Origin: Ganoderma boninense
Taxonomy: Eukaryota > Basidiomycota > Agaricomycetes > Polyporales > Polyporaceae
Direction: 5' to 3'
DNA length: 64,000 nt
Assembly (NCBI GenBank): GCA_002900995.3
Contig: CM035313.1
Coordinates: forward strand, 2,852,001-2,916,000
In this document: in pieces, positions 57,805 through 64,000 of the stretch
How positions within the stretch are numbered: position 1 is the first letter of the stretch
Layout of the letters: each line of letters begins with the position of its first letter
Made by a program: the position numbers and the translations under genes
The notes under the pieces: generated by a model
The model's database searches: none
Seen by the model: the letters and a program-made list of their open reading frames with translations, nothing else
Told to the model about the DNA's origin: nothing

Positions 57805-58689
57805 TCACAGCGACGGAATCACGCCAGGCCAGAACGCCTCCCCGCCCTTATTCTCGGCATACCACGGCCGATCATGCGCAAGCAGCACCCGCACCTTCGC
57901 ATTCGCCCGCACCAGCGCCGCGATCCGCCGCATATGCGCCTCCGCGCGCGCCCTGTCCGCGTGCAGGCACACGGGCGCGGTCGCGACGCGCCCCGCGCCC
58001 GTGAGCAGCGCCGTGTCGTGCGCGCTGTCGCCCGCGAGGAACGCCCACGCCCCGTCCGCCGACGTGCGCGCGAGCACGTTCACGTGCCCGGGGAGGTGCC
58101 CCGGGGCGTCGACGATGTACACGCTGCCGTCCCCGAAGAAGTCGAGCGCGTGCGCGAACGGCCCGAGTGGGGGCGCGCCCGCGAGGTCGAGGAGCCGCGT
58201 GCGCTCAGGCGGGAGCGCGGCGAGGAGCCCCAGCGAGAGCTCGTCTGTGGGCGCAGACGCAGATGGGGAGAGGAGGGACTGGGAGGCGGCGCCGAGGAGG
58301 TACGTGGCGGTGGGGAAGGCGGTGGGGTCGCCGATGTGGTCGACATGCGCGTGCGAGATGCACGCGTACGTGAGCGCGGCGGGGTCGAGCCCGCCCCTGC
58401 GCAGCGCGGTGGGCGCGTCCTCGGGGACGAACATGTCCGCGCCCCCCGCGTTGATCTCGGCGCGCCACCCGGGGCTGAGCGCGTTCCAGTCCTTGTGGAT
58501 GCCGAGGTCGAAGAGGAAGGTCTCGGGGCGGGACGAGTGACGGAGGAGGAAGCAGAGCACGGGGAAGATGTCGGTCTCGCCTGGGGGGGCGTTCTCGAGG
58601 ATGAAGGTGAGGGGAACTTTGACCTTCCCGCCTTCGAGGGCGGAGATGTTGACGTAGGCTTGGTTCTCGGCGGGAGGTGGGAGACTCAT
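57805..58689 (-). CDS. Metallo-beta-lactamase-fold hydrolase 3
   Basis: Intronless minus-strand frame, 294 residues, MSLPPPAENQAYVNISALEGG to GGEAFWPGVIPSL. The metal site HAHVDHIG and FDLGIHKD are present, followed by GPFAHALDFFGDGSVYIVDAPGHLPGHVNVLAR, FLAGDSAHDTALL and VLLAHDRPW. N- and C-termini resemble MBL 1 more than MBL 2. Base composition is very GC-rich (strings of GCGCGCC), even above its neighbours. No signal peptide. It lies outside the inverted duplicate block. Confidence 0.87.
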   Translation of the reverse strand: MSLPPPAENQAYVNISALEGGKVKVPLTFILENAPPGETDIFPVLCFLLRHSSRPETFLFDLGIHKDWNALSPGWRAEINAGGADMFVPEDAPTALRRGGLDPAALTYACISHAHVDHIGDPTAFPTATYLLGAASQSLLSPSASAPTDELSLGLLAALPPERTRLLDLAGAPPLGPFAHALDFFGDGSVYIVDAPGHLPGHVNVLARTSADGAWAFLAGDSAHDTALLTGAGRVATAPVCLHADRARAEAHMRRIAALVRANAKVRVLLAHDRPWYAENKGGEAFWPGVIPSL

Positions 58690-59044
58690 GTCTATCTATG
58701 TAGAGAAGTGCACCTTCGTCTGTCGTCAGCCCGAGTTTTTACGGTGCGGCTAATTCTCACCTGGCAGTGGGGTCTGGTCTGTGGATGCAAAAGATCTATT
58801 TCCTGCCCAGGGCCCTCGGTCACCGCCCGCCCCAGTATTTATACCTTGCTTCCTCTCTCTTTCAGGAGACATGTGCTCATCCAGCCTCGCCTTGACTCAT
58901 CGGAATCGACGCCGATCGTGCACTACGGTGGTGGTCGGTTTTCCAGTGGGTGAAGGAAATAGCGTGATTCATTCGCCATCGGTCACCATTTCTTAGGCCA
59001 TATTGAAGTACTCGGAAGGAGAGGAAGGTGGCAGGAGGAGGGAG

Positions 59045-59113
59045 AGCGCGCCTTCGGCGCGCTGCCCACCCTTGGCACCTTTTGGGCCGCTTCGCGGCCG
59101 CGCCCCACCCTTG
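59045..59113. repeat. Two TTC-loop GC hairpins, each followed by CCCACCCTTG
   Basis: Stem 1: AGCGCGCC-TTC-GGCGCGCT (59045-59063, 8 bp perfect). Stem 2: GGCCGC-TTC-GCGGCC (59085-59099, 6 bp). CCCACCCTTG follows each stem, at 59065-59074 and 59104-59113. The pair looks like a duplicated hairpin-plus-tail unit. Confidence 0.75.
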
Positions 59114-60149
59114 CCATGACTAATTTACCGTCCACCGGCACCGCCATATTTGTCTGTTCGTTGGGGCGCAGCGTGGGCACAATTCCGACGTTAACTCCGA
59201 TAATGGGGCCACGAGTGGAGTTGCCAATGTCCAGTGGATTGCTTAGGTGCGTCGTCGCCATTTCGCGTGAAACTTCAATACTAGTGAAACAGCCAACTGC
59301 CGTAGTTGGCGTTGACAGTCTGTGGATTGGAACTCTCCGAGCAGGATGGATTCATCGGCCGGTTGGAGAGCTAAGTTTGAGCTAAGTACAAGAGCCCCTG
59401 CCGAAGCCTGAGGTGAATGCTTGTGCGCCCTTCGGCAGACGCCGTGGTGGCTGTGAGCGTATGGGCCTGCTTGTGGAGCTCATAAGTTTAAGCCGTCTGC
59501 CAGCCACAACGCTTTCGACTGCAAAAGGTTCAATCCATGCCACCCAGTTCTATGCTTGGCTCCTTTCAACTTTCCTCTCACTTTTAGGAACTATTGATGA
59601 CTAGCGGCCGTCCAATCGGGCAGCATTGTTTCAGTAGGTCAGTCCCAGTTACGTGTCGAGACCACTAGCACTGTGACCATCAGTGGAGGAGGGCCATAGG
59701 TTTTTCCCAGCTTGCGAATCACAGCTTTCGATCAGTGATTCTCGAGGAATTAGTTGGGCGAAGATTCACCTGCATCCCTCCCACGTGTGTTCGCCGTGCT
59801 GTGTTACGCTCTAACACTCGAGGTCGTCTGATCCTCCCGCCACACATTGCTCTCTCACGGCGAATGACTGCATTACGATTTGACCGGAATGGCCGAGCCG
59901 TGCGCTACAAGCACTTGCAAAACATTACGGTCTCACATGCCATTGCAGGTTCCTCCGTCCCGGGATACCGCAAGCTGCGCCTTTTGGATCGAACAGAGGC
60001 TCGATGTTATTGGGAGGGACAATATGGTGCTTGAGGCAAGTGTGTATGCATTTGTCAAATGTGCTTGTAGATGACAGCAAAGATTGACGATGGCCCCCAG
60101 ATGCATCCGTCGAAGGGAGGGGCACATTGCGTAGACGCAACTCCACTGG

Positions 60150-60255
60150 CGTGATGCAATCGGACACATCGCTGAGCCGAGTCTTGCCAGAGGGGGCAAT
60201 TTTCCGTGGTTCACTTGGGCGTAAGCTGTGTTTATGCTTAATACTGCCGAACTGA
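60150..60255 (+). promoter_or_regulatory. Upstream region of P450 2 conserved with P450 1
   Basis: Carries ATCGGACACATCGCTGAG, AGAGGGGGCAA, CGTAAGCTGTGTTTATG and CTGCCGAACTGAAT in the same order as the reverse complement of about 47777-47900. A TATAAGG element at about 60418 lies some 70 bp before the ATG. Confidence 0.65.
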
Positions 60256-60491
60256 ATACCCGAGTCTAATCAGCGTCATTGACGGTATCATACTGGACTA
60301 CTTACTTCATTCTCCGCACGCCTAGATTAAATCGTATTGATCCCACGAAGTCAGCGCTGCTCTCGTCACCGGAGGCCTCTTGAAGTGCAGTTTTCGAACG
60401 CTGCGTATCTCCCTGGATATAAGGGTCCTCCAGGCTGCCTTGATCTCACCGGGACTATAGCCACTCCCAAAGCCCCTCAGTTTTCCCAATC

Positions 60492-62933
60492 ATGTCACTC
60501 CAGCTCCTAGCGGGCTTCGTCGCTGTCAGCGTCGTCTGGATCGTCCTCCGTTCGTTCACCCGGAAGGGAATCAAGCATATCCGAGGCCCGCCCTCCCCGT
60601 CCTTCTTGTACGGTGAGAGTTGCACCTCGATCTTCGTTGTATGTTCTTCGTGTTGACCGCTATGCCCAGGACACGAGGGCGCTCTTTCCTCCAGGAGGAT
60701 GCGGGGTCGCTGGAATTCCAATGGATGAAGGAGTATGGTTCGACTTGGCGCATTCGTGGTGTGTTTGGGGTATGTCCGGCTTCATCCGTTCGTGCATCTT
60801 CCCCGTCTGATGCCTACGGTGTCTGGCCGCGTGTAGAGGGACAACCTTATGTCCGTAGACCCTAAGGCATGTCTCTCTCTGCGCTTGACGGCTTGAATTC
60901 CACGCGTAACCGACCCTCTTCCACAGGCGATTCAACACGTGTTCCAGAAGTCTGGCTACAACTACACTAAGAGGGCGTCTCAGAACTTCTTGACTGAGCT
61001 TATGACGGGGCCAGGGATTATAGCCGCTTTGGGTAGGAACTTTTCAGTGTGTGTCACCGTCACCACCGTACGGATCTCTCACCTTGCGGGAATTTAGGTG
61101 AGGACCACCAGCGGCACCGGAAGATCATGCACCCCGCCTTCAGTGCACCACAATTACGAGCCTTTTTACCGCTGTTCCAACGCATCGTCGACAAGGTGCG
61201 TTGTCGTTATTCCGTTGACAGTGATACGGCCTAAAGCACATCCCCCTCTGCCAGCTCTCGGAGAAGTGGAAAGGGGAGCTCGTGGGCGGCGGAGAGCTAG
61301 AAATTCCCGGTGAACAAGTTGATCTCACGTGCAACCTTGGATGTGATTGGAGAAGGTGACGTTGTGCGCCTTCGCATTGCGCATTTCGCCAATTTCTCAC
61401 CGATTTCACAGCTGCGTTTGACTACGACTACAATGCTCTCGATGATGGTGAGCGAAGCGCCATTTCCAAAGGCTACGACAACCTCTTGTAAGTGTGCCAG
61501 GGCGTAGTATCGATCCGACCTCCGAAAGCTGAGTGGCTTACAGTAAGGATATCGGCTACAACCCCCCAAAGGCGATCATCCTCTTCCGTGCTGCGTGGGA
61601 CTACATTCCCCGCCCCATGCTTAAGTGGATCAAATACATCCCGGTCGATCCGTTCAAGCGCCTGCTCAACCTGAACAACCTGTTCAGAGAGTACGGCAAG
61701 CAGATCCTACGCGAGCAAGGCCCGGGCGCCGACATTGAGCACAAGGCCAAAAGCAAGGACATGATGAGCATCCTGAGTAAGTCGTCGTGCACTCGCCGCC
61801 GCACGGGCCTGCGCACTTTGGACGGTGGTGGTACTTATGCGTAAGTGTTACAGTCAAAGCGAACATGTCTTCCGACGCGAAGACGTGCCTGGACGACGAG
61901 GAGCTCATCGCCGAGATGTACTCGCTCACCCTCGCGGGCCACGAGACGACGTCGTCCACGCTCTCGTTCCTGCTGTACGAGCTCGCGAAGCACCCGGAGT
62001 ACCAGGAGCGCCTGCGCCAGGAAGTCAGGGAGGCCCGCGCAAGAGTCCTCGCCCGTGGAGACAACGCGTTCAAGACGGAAGACCTGGATTCGATGACCCT
62101 CTCGGTGAACGCCATCAAGGCAAGTGGACGTGGAAATTCTCGAGGCGCGATTAGTGCCGTTGTTGACCGCTGTGATCGTATCATGCAGGAGACGTTGCGG
62201 CTTCACCCCATTGTCGTGAGCATCCCGCGCATGGCTGTGAAGGACGACGTGATCCCTCTTTCTCGCCCGATCGTGTCGACCACGGGCGAGACAATCACTG
62301 AGATTCCGGTAAAAGCTGGGCAGGTTTTCTATGCGTCTATCGCTGGATACCAACGGTGAGAAGTTCCGTCCGATGTGCAGACCACCCCGCTCATACTAGT
62401 ACCCCGTCTAGCCTCACTGAGGTTTGGGGCGACGACGCGGACGAGTGGAATCCGGACCGCTTCCTGCAGATCAAGACCCAGAACCAGCCTGCGAACGTTG
62501 GCGTCATATCCAACTTGTGAGCCCTACTCTTTTCAAGCCCTTCTTTGTGTGTTGCCGACTGCTCAATTGTACATGTGCAGGCTGGCATTTTGTAAGTTGT
62601 ATCTATCCGCGTCATAGTGCCCGCCCATAGGCATAGCTGACTTGACTTCGCTTGCAGCGGCAGGGATGCGTGCATGCATCGGTTGGAAGTTCTCGTGCGT
62701 GCAATCGGGTCCTACCGTCCGCGCTTCGTCTCGCTGATAAACGTTACGTTCTTCACAGGTTCATCGAGATGCAGGCATTCCTCAGCGAGTTGGTTGAGAC
62801 GTTCCAATTCGACCCCTCGGAGAAGGTGGAGATCCAGAAGGGTGTCGTAGGGGTCGCGATGGTCCCCCTCGTCCGAGGGAAGCCGGAGCTCGGTGCCGCC
62901 CTTCCCCTCCGCATCTCCCTTGCGCCACAGTGA
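60492..62933 (+). pseudogene. Cytochrome P450, copy 2, with one +1 frameshift
   Basis: Paralog of P450 1 with the same exon layout, from ATG 60492 (MSLQLLAGFVAVSVVWIVL) to TGA 62931-62933. It keeps GEDHQRHRKIMHPAFSAPQLR, NNLFREYGKQILREQGP, the I-helix LTLAGHETTSSTLSF, ETLRLHPIV, DEWNPDRF and the heme motif FSAGMRACIGWKF. In the exon GELVGGGELEI, however, the run CCC at 61306-61308 has one base more than copy 1 allows. As written, the frame leads to a stop at the exon end, while the next frame resumes VNKLISRATLDVIGE. No splice choice I could find repairs it. It is either an early pseudogene or carries a one-base sequence error; everything else looks functional. Confidence 0.85.
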
Positions 62934-63328
62934 TAGAGATGCTGTGATTAATGTATCCGGACGTTAGACGTGAGAGCCGTGTACTTGGCTGTCGCCGCGG
63001 ACAACTGATAATCTGACTAGTGACTCAGACAGCTCATTCCCCCCCTTCGCCGCTGCCTCGTCTCCGTGACCTTCATGTATCAACAGCTTTTGTTGTGACC
63101 TCTGACCGCATGAACATTCCATATTGCACGGTTTGTCGTAGAATATACCTCCTGCCAGTGATCTCGAAGGTTGCCAATCCATTTCGCTGTGCAACAGCTT
63201 TTGGTTCCAGGAACAGCATTCCGATAATTCCTTCATGCAAGGACAAAAGGTATGCCATAGTGTCATAGATTGCAAATTACTAACACTCGTATCTGCTAAC
63301 AAGCTCTTACATCATCAAGCCGACAAGC
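62934..63328. other. Convergent spacer of the second duplicated pair
   Basis: About 395 bp between P450 2 and MBL 4. The right part matches, in reverse complement, the spacer next to MBL 2. It is shorter than in block 1 (700 bp). No gene seen. Confidence 0.6.
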
Positions 63329-64000
63329 TCAAAGCGACTCGATCGTGTCAGGCCAATATCCCTTCCTCTCGGCTGCGTTCGTATTCACGAACGGGATGTC
63401 GTGCGCAATCAGAACCCTCACCCTCGGATACCCCACCAGCGCCTTAATCCTCTCAATCATCTCCTGCGCCTTCGCGGGGTCCTCATGTCCGCACCCCCAC
63501 TTGTGGTGGTGGCCGACCTTCGCCTCTCCCGTAAGGAGTCTCCAGTCGTGCGCACTGTCGGCTGCGAGGAATGCCCAGCCTCCGTCCGGAGACGTCCGGG
63601 CGAGGAGGTTGATGTGGCCCGGCACATGTCCCCGGTGCGTCGACGATGTACAGGCTCCCGTCGCCATAGAAGTCGAGCGCACAGGGGAACGGCCCGATCG
63701 GAGTCCACTCTGGGGCGGACGGGTCGAGGAAGTGCGTACGCTCGAAGGGGACATCGATCGCGTAGATCGTAGCTTCAAAGTCGGGTCCAAGCGACTCGAT
63801 GAATAGGCTTCGCACCTGCCCGAGGAGGAATGTGGCGTTCGGGAAGGCCCTCGGCACGCCGGTGTGGTCGTAGTGGATGTGTGAGATCGCGATGTGTTTG
63901 ACGTCAGCGCGCGGGAGGCCGCCCTTCTCGAGCGTAGCAGGGATGTCTCGTCCCTCTACCCTGAACCCCATCTGTGATGCCCTGACGCCTGCACCTTTGA
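63329..64000 (-). pseudogene. Metallo-beta-lactamase-fold hydrolase 4, cut by the edge, with one +1 frameshift
   Basis: Close paralog of MBL 2. From the right edge the frame reads ASQMGFRVEGRDIPATLEKGG, HIAISHIHYDHTG (HxHxDH), PFERTHFLDPSAPEW and FYGDGSLYIVDAPG. At that point the run GGGG (minus strand; CCCC at 63630-63633) has one base too many. The proper continuation GHVPGHINLLARTSPDGGWAFLAADSAHDWRLLTGE is in another frame, running to the stop at 63329. The break falls just before the second metal-binding His. The N-terminal third lies outside the window. Pseudogene or one-base sequence error; otherwise intact. Confidence 0.83.

Larger units (their letters stand above)
58690..60491. other. 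Intergenic with hairpin repeats and P450 2 promoter
   Basis: About 1.8 kb. No gene is supported. The left part has two GC hairpins at 59045-59113. From about 59930 on the sequence matches the upstream region of P450 1. Confidence 0.55.

Noticed and set aside
59500..59560. Possible tRNA T-arm (GGTTCAATCC)
   Set aside because: The flanking bases do not form a T stem and no A box or acceptor stem could be placed.
1..64000. CRISPR array, bacterial operons or ribosome-binding sites
   Set aside because: Spliced eukaryotic genes throughout; the only regular repeat is a four-copy 19-bp array without spacers.

Overview
The window is nuclear DNA from a filamentous basidiomycete, probably an Agaricomycete of wood-rotting type. 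The evidence is GC-rich genes cut by many 45-70 nt GT-AG introns, a DASH-complex DAD2 gene, a C2H2/Zn2Cys6 hybrid transcription factor, F-box and P450 genes, and secreted or wall-active enzymes (sedolisin, GH79, GH5). Gene models were spliced by eye from reading frames, splice signals and conserved motifs. The species assignment is inference.

Layout, left to right. 0-5 kb: the 5' part of a 6-phosphogluconate-dehydrogenase-like gene (minus, cut by the left edge) and a complete secreted sedolisin (plus). 5-10 kb: a 19-exon OPT/YSL-type transporter (plus) and a phosphosulfolactate-synthase-like gene (minus). 10-28 kb: four members of a type II membrane fucosyltransferase-like family (two intact with the HxRxGDY motif, one open but with that motif lost, one deleted pseudogene), with DAD2, a GH79 glucuronidase-type hydrolase and the hybrid zinc-finger factor in between. 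28-42 kb: a membrane-anchored GH5 exo-beta-1,3-glucanase, a Ser/Pro-rich hypothetical protein, a monocarboxylate-permease-like MFS gene, a mitochondrial-type CDF metal transporter and an F-box protein.

42-64 kb is the most unusual part. It holds four intronless metallo-beta-lactamase (MBL) fold hydrolases and two paralogous P450s. One MBL/P450 convergent pair (about 43.5-48.1 kb) recurs in inverted orientation at about 59.9-64.0 kb, including its promoter and the spacer between the two genes. The left pair reads intact. Each gene of the right pair carries one +1 base in a short homopolymer. Between the two blocks lie a coiled-coil hypothetical gene with an overlapping 45-aa membrane sORF, a FAM72-like gene and long stretches with no gene I can support.

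The window has no obvious single pathway. Extracellular protein and polysaccharide breakdown (sedolisin, GH79, GH5), uptake (OPT, MFS) and detoxification or lactone hydrolysis (P450 plus MBL) are the recurring themes.
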